NCBI GenBank assembly: GCA_018398805.1
Contig: JAGFBZ010000258.1
Span: 1 to 64,000 of the forward strand
Direction of reading: 5' to 3'
Origin: Hirundichthys speculiger
Taxonomy: Eukaryota > Chordata > Actinopteri > Beloniformes > Exocoetidae
Length of the DNA stretch: 64,000 bases
A program made the position numbers and the translations under genes. The notes under the pieces were generated by a model. That model had not been told where the DNA came from and ran no database searches. It saw only the letters and a list, made by a program, of their open reading frames with translations. Positions 1-10,576 of the stretch are shown in pieces (positions within the stretch are counted from its first letter, which is position 1; the number at the start of each line of letters is the position of its first letter).

Positions 1-1440
1 AAGAGTTTATAACAACTGCTCTCTGGCAAAACTTTACAGCCCTGTTGCCAGGAGAAAGTGTAGACGCAGCTGCAGTTGTTGCTTTGTTTTCTTTTTTGGA
101 TCCAGCGTTGAAGAAGTGCTTGAGTGTCTTGTCACGTTATCTTTGACACACAAAGGCCTTTTATGCATTTCTCGGTATTTACATTACATGTGGTGGAACG
201 AGCACTTCAGCGTTCTGCCATAACTGCAGTACAGGACATAAAAGCACTTGCAAGTTAAAATAAATTTTACTGTTGACTGCCAGCAACTTCAGCATCAGCA
301 GTACAATGAATGTGGATGACATAACTATTGATAACATCAGCATATGTCTTGGAGCTTCTCAGTACTGCTTAGGGTCTCAATTATCTGGAACTGGTGCAGG
401 TTTTGCTCCAAATCAGTAAATCAATTGCTGATTAATTTGAGAGCTATTTTTACACAAATTAGGCTTGATCACTGACCAAAATTTTTTACAGTTGAAAACC
501 CACAGATGCTCCCGCGTGGAAGCTTGAATGCATCTTTCCAATAAAGGTCAATAAAACAGAGGTGCCCCAGTCTTTCTAATCGGCACAAAATTTATAAATC
601 ATAAAGAAAATAGTTGCTAAAACTGTCTAATCCATGTTGCTGATCATACTGGCCTTCCAAAACAACTGGCCTTGCTTTCATCAGCCCACTTTGAGTATTT
701 TTCTTTGTACCATTTTTCCCCAGCCGATACTGTAATGATCCTGGTTTTGAAGTTAATTGAATGAAACAATAATTAGCATTTCTGCCTTTCTGAATGACCT
801 AAACTATTAATTACTTGTGATACCATTGTTGATTTATTTCTCTGAAGACTAATTGTTTTAGCACACAATTATTTGTGTCTTATCTGAAATGCTAATTTCT
901 GATTTCTCCGTACGCTTGAATGCTATTTGTCGTGTTTCAGGTAATTTGCGTCTGTGTAATTGGAGATGATGTAGCCAAAAGAAATAATCACCCTTTATTA
1001 AGGTGTGCAAAGCAGTTAGTTGAAATGATAATTTAATGTGATAAATGCAGGTATGACATCTGTTCAAGACTGTATTTGGGTGCAGCCAGAGTGGATTGTA
1101 CAGACCAAGCCAGTTGGTTGGGTTTGAAGCTCAGGAGAGACAAAGATGTTTTATTGTAGAAAGTTTCAGGTACGAGGGGCAGAATACATTTTCAAAACCC
1201 CATTTGACCATGCAGGCAGGGTTTGTGATGAGAGTATGAGTGGGTGTGTGTCGAGAGGAAGTTCTGATAAATTGGAAGGAGCAGGATTGACAGTTTGTTC
1301 ATGGTCATAAACGTGAGGAGTAGGATTTTCATGTCAGTACGATCTTTAACTGGGAACCAGTGAACTTCCTGAGGAGATTCATGCTAGTTGGATCAGTTCA
1401 AATTTACAGAGCAGCTTGAAAGGAAGACCAGAGAGGAAAG
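1..1440. other. No recognised feature (single-copy-like DNA)
   Basis: This stretch is AT-rich, has no long open frame, no clear tandem repeat and no terminal inverted repeat that I can see. The one short open frame on the minus strand (858-1067) has no recognisable domain. It is probably intergenic or intronic DNA. Confidence 0.5.
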
Positions 1441-1664
1441 TTGAATCATAATGACTGTCATAAGCTTTCAGATGAAAGTGTTGAGTGGAAACCTTCGATA
1501 ATATGGATATGGGAGCATGGGTTAAATTGGGATTGGTTATGTGGGGGGGCACTGCCCCCGCCGCCCTGCCCCAATATACAGTCATGGAAAAAATTATTAG
1601 ACCAACATTTTTTCTTCACTTTCTTGTTCATTTTAATACCTGGTACCACTAAATGTCATCATGT

Positions 1665-3828
1665 GACTAAAACAGACAGAAAAGAAAACACTGAATGCTA
1701 TCACCCAGATCATATCAAAATTTACAAAAACTCAAACAAGCTATGGAATTGTATTAATAAATTATCTGGAAAGGAGCAAATCAAAAGTGGTCCCGCGGAG
1801 CTCAAGACTAGTAGTTGTCACAGTGCTAACTCACTAGGTACACTATCAACAGAGACCAATAGCTTGAAGATTGCAAATATGCTTAATGATTATTTCATTG
1901 ATTCCGTCTTAAAATTGTGTTGTGCCTCCTCGGGGCAACAATCACTCTTGTTACCCACATTATCCGCATTACCTGCTGGGTCCTCGCTCAGTGGATCAGC
2001 AGCAGGGGCTGTATCCACTGTGGTTGGTCCTATGAACTTTGCATATATAAATGAGGAAAAGATAAATAAAATCCTTTCTTCACTTTCCAACTCGAAATCT
2101 AAGGATACATGGGGACTAGACCCATACTTTATTAAGAAATATAAAGATGTTTTTACAGTACCCATTATGCATATTGTAAACCAGTCACTGGATGAATGTG
2201 TGTTCCCCTCTTCCTTGAAGACTGCTATTGTAATACCCATTTTTAAATCAGGAGACAGACTAGAAATGAAGAACTACAGACCTATTAGTATACTTCCTGC
2301 TATTTCCAAGGTTATAGAAAAAGTTGTTGCTGAGCAGCTAACAGAACATCTTAACTATGGAAACATGCTACATCCGATGCAATTTGGCTTCCGAGCAAAA
2401 CATTCTACTAACACTGCATGTTGTTATTTTCTGGAAGTAATCAAATCTAGTCTGGACAAGGGAGGGCTGGTGGGTGCTGTCTTCCTGGATCTGCGTAGAG
2501 CTTTTGATTCTGTTGATCACTCTGTTCTGTTGTCAAAATTGGTCAATTTTGAATTATCTGCTAGCGCTATTGCCTGGTTCCAATCATATTTGTCAGATCG
2601 CTACCAGTGTGTAAGGATCAATGATAAACTCTCTTCTCTTCAAGCCTGCACCACGGGTGTACCGCAGGGGTCCATCTTGGGGCCATTGCTGTTCAGTTTA
2701 TACATTAATGATCTACCACTTATCTGTGATGGTGTTGAGATCCTGATGTATGCTGACGACACGGTCATCTTCACTCATGGGACAGACGCAAATGTAGTTG
2801 CTACTAAATTATCTGCGGCAATGCTAAAGGTAACAGAATGGCTGAAGCAGTCCAAACTTATGCTGAATACGGAGAAAACTGTCACAATGTACTTTTCAAA
2901 TAAACGTAGTCAAGGAAACTTTCCTTCCATTCAGTTTGGTAGCCAAATTACAAAAAATGTTGAGGATTTTAAATATCTGGGTGTCACCTTAGATTCCACA
3001 CTCAGTTTTGATAAACATATAAAGAAAGTTTGCAGGGTGCTGAAGTTCAGTCTTGTTAACTTCCGCTACATCAGGAACTCATTAACTACCAAAGCTGCAA
3101 AAACCTATTTAAATGCACTGATTGTGTCACACATCTTGTACTGTACATCATCCTGGTCTCAGGCCAACATGACCACCTTAAATCCACTCAGATCAATCTA
3201 TAATCAGGCCCTAAAAGTCTTAGATAAAAAACCGCGGCTGTACCATCATTGCAATATACTAAAGAAGTATAAAATGTTAAGCTTTGATAATCTAATTACA
3301 TATTCTAATGTCCGTCTGGTACACAAAATCATACATGATGCTGCACCACCACCTCTGAAAACTTATGTTCAGACTCGCTCTGAAATAATTACTCGAACAT
3401 TAAGATCAACATCTAGGGGAGACTGCAACATTCCCAAAAGAAGGACTGCCTTTTCTCAATCAGCCTTCTCTTTTAGAGCCATAAAAGTATGGAATGGACT
3501 CCTGGACAGAATAAAGACAATTCCAGATTATATAATTTTTTCACATGCAGTCAAAAATTGGCTGCTCAGCAACCAGTCTTGCTCACATTAAGGGGCTCAT
3601 TTTACTCTCGCATTATTCTGTACAGGATGCATTGTAAAGAGTAGTCATTTTTATTGTTTTTTTAAGCTATTGTAAATTTACCCAATTGTTTTTGCGATTT
3701 TATTTTGTTGTATTTTAATGTTTTTTGCCTTTTTGTTTTACTGTTTATCTGTGTTAAGGACTACAGATGGAAATTAGCTTGGTGCTAAATCTGGTGCAGC
3801 CATCTTTTTAATGCCACTGCACACGGTC

Positions 3829-3861
<33 letters not shown>
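1665..3861 (+). mobile_element. 5'-truncated LINE (jockey superfamily, L2/CR1-like)
   Basis: This is a non-LTR retrotransposon copy in forward orientation. It starts abruptly about where the left inverted repeat of the host Tc1 element ends, lacks the endonuclease part of ORF2, carries a complete reverse transcriptase region, and finishes with a 3' untranslated stretch of about 240 bp and a run of 29 A (3833-3861). Abrupt 5' truncation plus a 3' A tail fits target-primed reverse transcription. I could not identify a flanking target-site duplication with confidence, so the 5' junction is approximate. The L2/CR1-like assignment rests on protein motifs; the exact clade is unresolved, and a long poly(A) tail is not typical of L2. 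Confidence 0.85.
1672..3591 (+). CDS. LINE ORF2 fragment: reverse transcriptase, endonuclease missing
   Basis: The enzyme copies LINE RNA into DNA at a nicked target site. The frame is open from 1441 to the TAA at 3589-3591 (716 codons), but the first roughly 80 codons come from flanking DNA and the Tc1 inverted repeat, so the ATG at 1441 is unlikely to be the native start. Counting from 1441, reverse transcriptase motifs appear in order: NYRPIS (about residue 278), FLDLRRAFD (348), GVPQGSILGPLLF (406) and the catalytic YADD (437-440), followed by the thumb and a C-terminal region with a conserved W near the end (KVWNGL). The upstream AP endonuclease is absent. There is no internal stop or frameshift over about 640 codons, which suggests a fairly recent insertion, but 5' truncation and loss of the promoter mean it is probably not mobile by itself. 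Confidence 0.85.
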   Translation, partial: TDRKENTECYHPDHIKIYKNSNKLWNCINKLSGKEQIKSGPAELKTSSCHSANSLGTLSTETNSLKIANMLNDYFIDSVLKLCCASSGQQSLLLPTLSALPAGSSLSGSAAGAVSTVVGPMNFAYINEEKINKILSSLSNSKSKDTWGLDPYFIKKYKDVFTVPIMHIVNQSLDECVFPSSLKTAIVIPIFKSGDRLEMKNYRPISILPAISKVIEKVVAEQLTEHLNYGNMLHPMQFGFRAKHSTNTACCYFLEVIKSSLDKGGLVGAVFLDLRRAFDSVDHSVLLSKLVNFELSASAIAWFQSYLSDRYQCVRINDKLSSLQACTTGVPQGSILGPLLFSLYINDLPLICDGVEILMYADDTVIFTHGTDANVVATKLSAAMLKVTEWLKQSKLMLNTEKTVTMYFSNKRSQGNFPSIQFGSQITKNVEDFKYLGVTLDSTLSFDKHIKKVCRVLKFSLVNFRYIRNSLTTKAAKTYLNALIVSHILYCTSSWSQANMTTLNPLRSIYNQALKVLDKKPRLYHHCNILKKYKMLSFDNLITYSNVRLVHKIIHDAAPPPLKTYVQTRSEIITRTLRSTSRGDCNIPKRRTAFSQSAFSFRAIKVWNGLLDRIKTIPDYIIFSHAVKNWLLSNQSCSH

Positions 3862-3863
<2 letters not shown>

Positions 3864-4112
3864 CATAAAAGCTGTGTTTTTGGCAGTACAACACCATAGT
3901 TATTGATGTAAAAACTTAAGTGATTTAGGTTATAATCAAGAAAACCATGGAAAATGGTAAGATATCAGCTCTTAAATAAAACTCTTATGAGCAATCTTTG
4001 TGGTTATCGTTATGTTTGTCCAAACAAATGTACCTTTAGTTGTACCAGTAATTAAAATGAACAAGAAACTGAAGAAAACAAGGGTGGTCTAATAATTTTT
4101 TCCCTGACTGTA

Positions 4113-7100
4113 CTTTTTGGAAAATAACCCTCTAATTTGATAACCATATCATATTGCACAGAGATATACACCTTATCTGTGTGTTGTAGGCCTATGTGTG
4201 TCTTGTAGTGCCCCCCTACATATTATGGCAGTTTGAATATAGATTGGTTGGCCAATGTAACAGATTGTACAGGTTGTTGTACATTGGTTTGAAGGAAATG
4301 ATTAGTGGGGGGTCTGGGGGTCCTCCCCCTGAAGTCTTTTATTATCATACATGTTATTTGCTGAATTCTGGTGCATTTTAATAAGTTGTTAGCTGACTTT
4401 ACAGATGTACATTGAGCAATATCATAGTAAATCTTTTCACTTGTGAATGAAAATTCATTAATTGGCTCTGGTTTAGGTAAAACCACACTCCCTTACGGGA
4501 TTTAGAAAAGGAGGGTCCCCAGACCGGTGATATGGTCTGGTGCTAACCAGGCTACCAGTACAGTACCTCAAATTAACATTTTAACAGATATGTTGTTTGC
4601 TGCCCACCTGTTGAAGAAATCTGTAAGCTTCCTCCTCTTTGCTTTCCTCATTTTTAATCTTTAGCTGCTGACCTCTAAAAATCCAAGACAACAAAACAAT
4701 TTATTAACCTTCTTGTATAAAAGTAAAATTGACTATATCGACGGTTAATCAAGGCTAGAGCACAAGACGTGTTTTGTTTATGTTTGCCAAAGGTCGCTTA
4801 CTTGAGGCAACTTCAGGCTCGATTTTTGGTCAATCTCAGTAGCTAACTTTAACTAACATCTCCCCCTTCCCCTGGATCATTTCTGTTGATAACTGGGGAC
4901 TATGGAAATTGAACTCGCCAAATGCACAGACAGTTCGTTCAAGCACCTCTTTTCAATGTCACGTACCTTGTCTGCCTGCCTCTACTCGCTCCCGCCGAGT
5001 CAACCAAGTTTATAGTAGACAGTCTCAACTACCACTGAGGAGAACGGAGCCTATTGAGGAGGGAATTGTTGCCAGACAAATAAGCTACCTGGACCTTGAA
5101 AAAAAGGCCCAAACAAGCGACCAAGGACCAAAAAAAAATAAACGAATATAAAAAGTATTTTATAATGGCCAAGGTGAAGTTCAACAATGTCAACAAAAAT
5201 AGTTTATGAAAAAGGCTGCTACGAGATGCTCCCTCCAACTTTCTCTGCCACGCGTTGCCAGATCTGCGCTGTGTGCCTGGTGCATAATTGATGGATTATC
5301 GTATGCAGGTAAAAGGGGAGATGGTGTACGGGGAAAATTATAAAGAAGTCACAACGCTGAAATACAAGCCCCAAAACCCGCAAACCATGACTTCTGATTT
5401 TTTTTTAAGCGAGCTCACAAAAAAAAAAAGAAACCCCAAAGTCCCTTATAAAAAGTGGAATTGGCAACCCACGCAGTGTTCCGGAAACCAGAATCTCTAA
5501 TCGCAAGTTCTGTTCTAAATAGCTTTGACAGATTGTCTTGTTATCAGGAAAACTATGGTCTATCTCATAAAAGTCATGGGTTTATTGATTAATAAAACAA
5601 TATTTAATTATTCAGAATTTAACCCCTGTATGGGAGTATTCAGATAGAACAACATCAACAGGAACTTTAAGAATAAGTTGCTGTCTGGGATGACACATAG
5701 TCTTCTTAGCCAGTGATAAGTCTTGTCAGTAGTTAGTGAAACTGTCAAGTTTAGCAAGAATAATATTTCACAGACAAGGAGAACCATAAAGAATCACAGT
5801 TTTATTACTACTAAGTCTGAGAAAGATGCATGAAATCCATAAATTAACTTTCAATTTAAAAATTTGCAAGAATGAAAGTAAGCCCTGCACATAGAGCGAG
5901 ATGTTGTCTGGTTAGCAGTGATGTATAACACACAAAATCAATAGAGTTGTGAGGATGGAGCCTTGGGGGACTCCGCTAACAACAGGAACAGGCTATTATC
6001 TGGAACTTGCAACTTAAGCAGACTGCAATGTCCAAGTTTGAAATATACCTTTAAAATTAAGGGCGGCTTCTGGTAACTCCTAAATCTTTTTAGCATGTTT
6101 ATATGGTGTTTTTATATGGTGTTAGATATTTCATGTAAGGTCAGACAACAGTATCTCATCTCGGATCGCATAGAACTGAAACTGGCTTCAAAACTTCCAT
6201 TTTTCCAAAAGCTTATTATCCTATCAAATCTATACATCACATTTATTGTCCATTCTCTCATTAATCATCCCACCAGTTAATTTATACATTGGTTCTTTTT
6301 TTTTTTCCCATATTTTTCTTTCACCCCATGTCTATTTTGCTGTATAAATCCCACATCAACTTCTCTGTCAGGCCCAATTCAGGAGCTAATGCATGTGACT
6401 AATGAGTCCTAATGCTTATCCACTGATAGAACAAATGGCATCAGATAGCTGCAGTATTCTAATAGCGGGATGTGATTATACGGATGAGTGGCTATCAGAG
6501 CCTCTGTCACTCCTCTGTTTGTTGTCCTTTTCCTTTTTTTTTTGTAGGGGAGGAATGTAGGGTTTTCATTTTGTTCCATTTTGTTACCTCTTGTCCATAG
6601 CTGTAGGCGCAGCAGCTGCTTTGCTGCTCCAATGATGGAGGAAAAGGCTGTTTCAACTGCAGCAGAAAAAAAAAACAGAAAAGAAAAACTGACCTGAAGT
6701 GAAAGCAAAAAGATAAACCTTTGCTGAAAGTAAGCTGTGCATTTTGTTTCGCAGAGAAAGATGGAGACAGGGAGTATAGAGAAAAGAGGGAAATAGAGGG
6801 CCAGAGTAATTGAAATAGGAGAGTGTTAGAGCATCAGTCTGTGTGTCCATCAGCGGCTGGGGCGCAGCAGGTGGGAGAGTGGCGGGTGTGCTTTGTGTGT
6901 TCACTGCTCCATCAGAGACAGAAGAGGCCACATGCTCCGGTTGTTCCAGAGTCAGAGCAGGACTGACAGCAGAGGTAGGGGTGCACATGGTGCTCTGCCA
7001 GTCAGCACACACAAAGAAACACATACAAAAAAAAAAAAACAGACATGCTCCCCGTGACTTGTGGCGAGTGGATATGTGTGACGGGTTGTCAAGGAAACAT

Positions 7101-7980
7101 TTTCTGTGTTAGGTTTATGCACTGTGATAAGGTCAGCCGAGTAAAAGACTCTCAGCATGGAGTGTTGTTCGAATCCTTTCAGCCTCCGGGTTGGTATGGG
7201 GCAAAATGAAACAACTGGACTGTAATTTTGAATCCAAAGCAGAAACTGTACACGGCGGGAATGTTTGCCCAACTCGAATGAGGTCAGTCGGGCCCAAGAT
7301 AGCAACTGGCAGTGGAAACCTTCAATCTTAACCAAGCAGTTTGAAACTGGAACCTAAACTAACCATGAATACAGTTTTGAAGAAACCATTCTTGTGCTCA
7401 TTGGAGACCGGAGGAAGCTCAGATCCTGATCCTGATCCTGTGCCAATGAGTGTCGGACTCGTGATTGAAAACATTCTTATCCGAAGATTTCAGGATGATG
7501 TGATCGTTGCGCTGCAGTCTGCTTATTTAAAGACATATCTTGTTCTTTCCAGAATTAAACATCTAAAGGTGCCATCAAATAAAATATGTTTTCGACTTAA
7601 AGAGTGACCCTTTCCTAAGACGTGGTGTAAATCTTTTCTCAAGCCGTCTGAATTGTTTACACCCAGTCTCCGTTAGTTAACGTAACGTCGATGCACAAGT
7701 CAGAGCCTGGTGGTGGTGGTTTATTTTGAAATTTCAGTGGATTCTTTCTGCCATTTTCATGTCTTCTTGCCAACTCGATGTGCTGTGTGTAAACTGACAC
7801 TGTTCTACCACCGGCCAAACACCAGGATAGACTTGACGCGTATATCTGGCAGAGTAGTGTGGGTGGTTGCTGCAGGGTGCCTATACTCACTTACTGTCTT
7901 GTTGACTTGAATGGGTGGACTTTAAAGAAGCTGACGCAGAGTTTCCATTCTGCATCCTGTGGGAAAAAGTTGTGCTTCAA
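4113..7980. other. No gene recognised; mixed AT-rich DNA
   Basis: I see short open frames only, none with a recognisable domain. A purine-rich part around 5080-5460 has A-runs and two small open frames (4909-5151 and 5288-5500) of unlikely coding character. The sequence around 6290-6310 and 6530-6545 has T runs. Nothing here can be assigned with confidence to a known transposon family, although the G-run pieces near 4300-4330 resemble decayed repeat DNA. Confidence 0.4.
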
Positions 7981-7984
7981 CAAG

Positions 7985-8560
7985 CAAAATTAATGACTTT
8001 TTTTTTTTTTTTGTATTTTTTGTAATGATTTTTACAAAAAGAAATGTTCTCCCCAAAAAAGTTATTTTGGTCAACTGTCACAATTTTGTAAATTCTATTA
8101 AGTTTTTATGACAAAAATGTGTTTTTTTTTTTAAATAATATGTAATATTCCTAATATTGTAATATTTTTAAATCCTACATTTTTCAACAAAACCTTTTTG
8201 ATTTTAGGACATTTTTGACAAATTTATGCGACTGCAAAGCTCTGACTTAACAGGAAAAATTCTCGATTATAGGGCAGAAAATCAAAATTGTATGAAAGTC
8301 ACATTTTATGACTAAATATTTTAATCTTATGTTAAAAAGTAGTAATTTCTTTGCTATAGTTGATATCTTATTACAAAAATTTGCTGTACTACAATTTTGT
8401 GATTTTTTTTGGTAGTAATTGTTGCGACTATAAAACCAAGGCCTCAGTTTTAAAATGAACATTGTGATCCTGCAAAATTTGCAATTGTATGACAAAATGT
8501 TGCTTCTTTTTTTTTTTTTTTACAAAAAAGACAAATTTTTGTGATTGTAAAAATCAATGA
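7985..8560. repeat. T-rich degenerate tandem repeat
   Basis: The region repeatedly shows a unit of roughly 20-30 bp made of a T run followed by a form of gcgactgtaaaa or gtgattgtaaaa (for example near 8228, 8424, 8464 and 8538), with intervening acaaaa blocks. Similar acgacttta/ctcgtaaaa minisatellite-like sequence is common in fish genomes. The copies have diverged strongly, so the unit length is approximate. The minus-strand open frame at 8247-8495 is a by-product of the repeat. Confidence 0.5.
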
Positions 8561-8984
8561 CTGTACTCAAAACAAGTGGTACACTATACTGTGGTACTGT
8601 GGTACCTATATTGTATTATAATTGACCTGAATGTGTTCTTTTCTCTCGGCTTGAGCATCTGCCCCCAAAAATGTCTGAGGACAGCCTTGACCAGACCTCT
8701 ATCCATGGCACCGTGTCAGTGTTGGTAGTGTTCTGGCTACTTTGACCTTCTGGTACTGAATGAAAGAAGAAGGAGAAGGGGAAAAAAAACTGAATTCGCT
8801 GAATTTCAAGCTGACTTGAGATCAGATTGCAATGACGTGTCCATGTGAAATTAGGGTCTGTTGGAACACAAGTATGTCCCTGCAAATTATGATCAAAATA
8901 ACTGGCATTTGTTTTTAGCATCTAGGGTTTTTTTTTTTTTACATATTAAAAAAGATTCTAAACACACAGCAAAAGGATGTTTTT

Positions 8985-9228
8985 TTTTTTCCTTTTTCAC
9001 AGACATGTATTTTTACATACTTTTCTGGACATATCTCAGCGGAAGTTTCCGCCTTCCTCAGAAGTGTCACTTGATGTCAGGTGTGACGTGTCTTTATCGG
9101 CTGGTGTTATGGAGGCGTGACCAAGCTGTCAGTTTTGAGAGGTCGATCACGCCTCCCGCTGTGGAAGTTTCCGCCGAAACATGTCAAGGAAGATATGTAA
9201 AAATAGATGTCTGTGAAAAAAGAAAAAC
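8985..9228. repeat. Foldback (MITE-like) element with about 65-bp arms
   Basis: Left arm 8985-9050 and right arm 9163-9228 are inverted copies with few mismatches: the left reads cacagacatgtattttta and the reverse complement of the right reads cacagacatctattttta, continuing to a shared cggaa(g/a)(t/c)ttcc at the inner edge. The loop of about 110 bp contains no domain. Long inverted arms with a short loop are typical of foldback or MITE elements, but no clear target-site duplication is visible, so the superfamily is unknown. The short open frames at 8861-9259 and 9107-9352 cross the arms and are not credible genes. Confidence 0.7.
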
Positions 9229-9307
9229 AGCAACCATTGCTAAGAAATGGAAGACATAATGAACACAATGGAATTACACAGCAAAAAGGTCCCACCATTT
9301 CATTATA

Positions 9308-10574
9308 CACTGCCTGGTCAAAAAATAAAATTGCCACCAAAAAAAAGGTCATACACTCATATAATAATATTTCGTTGGACCGCCTTTAGCTTTGATTACG
9401 GCAAGCATTTGCTGTTGCATTATTTTGATAAGTTTCTGCATTGTCAAAAATTTATTTCCATCCAGTGTTGCATTAATTTTTCACCAAGATCTTGCATTGA
9501 TGATGGTAGAGTCTGACTGCTGTGTAAAGCCTTCTCCAGCACATTCCAAAGATTCTCAGTGGGGTTCAGGTCTGGACTCTCTGGTGGCCAATCCATGTGT
9601 GAAAATGATGTCTCATGCTCCCTGAAACATCTTTCACAATTTGAGCCTGATGAATCCTGGCATTGTCATCTTGGAATATGCTCGTGCCATCAGGGAAGGA
9701 AAAAAATCCATTGATGGAATAACCTGGTCATTCAGTATATTCAGGAAGTCATCTGACCTCATTCTTTGAGCTCATACTGTTGCTGAACCTGGACCTGACC
9801 AACTGCAGCAACCCCAGATCAGAACACTGCCCTCACAGGCTGGTACAGTAGACACTAGGCATGATGGGAGCATCACTTCATCTGCCTCTCTTCTTACCCT
9901 GATGCTCTCATCACTCTGGAACAATCTGGACTCATCAGACCACATGACCTTCTTCCATTGCTCCAGAGTCCAATCTTTATGCTCCCTAGCAAATTGAAGC
10001 CTTTTTTTCCAGTAACCCTCACTGATTAGTGGTTTTCTTAAGGCTTCACAGCTGTTCAGTCCCAATCCCTTGAGTTTCCTTTGCATTGTGCATGTGGAAA
10101 TGCTCTTACTTTCACTATTAAACAGCCCTGAGTTCTACTGTTGTTTTTCTTAAATTTGATCTCACACAAAGGTTTACGTGATTGGCGATCACAATCATTG
10201 AGGATTTTTTTCCAGCTACTTTTCCTCCTTGAAGATGACGGGTCCCCACTATTCTTCCAGTTTTTAATAATGCGTTGGACAGTTCTTAACCCAATTTTGG
10301 TAGTTTCTGCAATCTCCTTAGATGTTTTCTCTGCTTGATGCATGCCAATGATTTGACCCTTCTCAAACAGACTAACATGTTTTCCACGACCACGGGATGT
10401 GTCTTTCATTATGGTTGTTTAGGAAATGAGAAGCAACTCATTGCACCAGTTGGGGTTAAATAATTTGTTGCCAGATGAAAGGTAATCGCCCATGCAGTAA
10501 TTATCCAATAGGAGGCTCGTACCTATTTGCTTAGTTAAATCTGGGTGGCGACTCTTTTTTTTGGCCAGGCAGTG
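9308..10574 (-). mobile_element. Tc1-like DNA transposon, decayed, complete ends
   Basis: Both ends carry inverted repeats of about 30 bp (left cactgcctggtcaaaaaa; right, reverse-complemented, cactgcctggccaaaaaa) flanked by TA at 9306-9307 and 10575-10576. The length of 1,267 bp is about right for an autonomous Tc1-type element with a transposase of roughly 340 residues. The gene runs on the minus strand and is broken by frameshifts. Confidence 0.88.
9480..10409 (-). pseudogene. Tc1-like transposase, frameshifted
   Basis: Read on the minus strand from the ATG at 10409, the first piece (to 10056) carries the N-terminal helix-turn-helix region that binds the inverted repeats (EIAETTKIGLRTVQRIIKNW). 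A second frame (10086-9772) holds the middle of the catalytic domain with the first metal-binding Asp in VMWSDESRL and then WGCCSWSGPGS. The second Asp (QDDNARIHQ, around 9650-9680) and the final Glu ([11 protein letters not shown], around 9550-9580) are also still encoded, but again in shifted frames. All three DDE residues are therefore preserved in sequence while the reading frame is broken at least twice. It cannot make a full protein as it stands. The neighbouring Tc1 copies belong to other families. Confidence 0.85.
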
Positions 10575-10576
10575 TA

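Larger units (their letters stand above)
1579..4110. mobile_element. Non-autonomous Tc1/mariner-type element, interrupted by a LINE
   Basis: The two ends are inverted copies of each other over about 78 bp (1579-1657 and 4034-4110). The outer ends read cagtcatggaaaaaatta on the left and, reverse-complemented, cagtcagggaaaaaatta on the right. Each end abuts a TA dinucleotide (1577-1578 and 4111-4112), the target-site duplication of the Tc1/mariner superfamily. I see no Tc1 transposase inside, so this copy was non-autonomous or lost its gene. Most of its present length is a LINE inserted near the left end; without it the element would be only a few hundred base pairs. Bounds are firm at both tips. 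Confidence 0.85.

Noticed and set aside
2040..2240. Minus-strand frame 1890-2240 (116 codons)
   Set aside because: It is antisense to the LINE reverse transcriptase and has no domain.
7160..7180. gttcgaatcc resembling a tRNA B box
   Set aside because: No A box or cloverleaf-compatible sequence lies upstream at the right distance.
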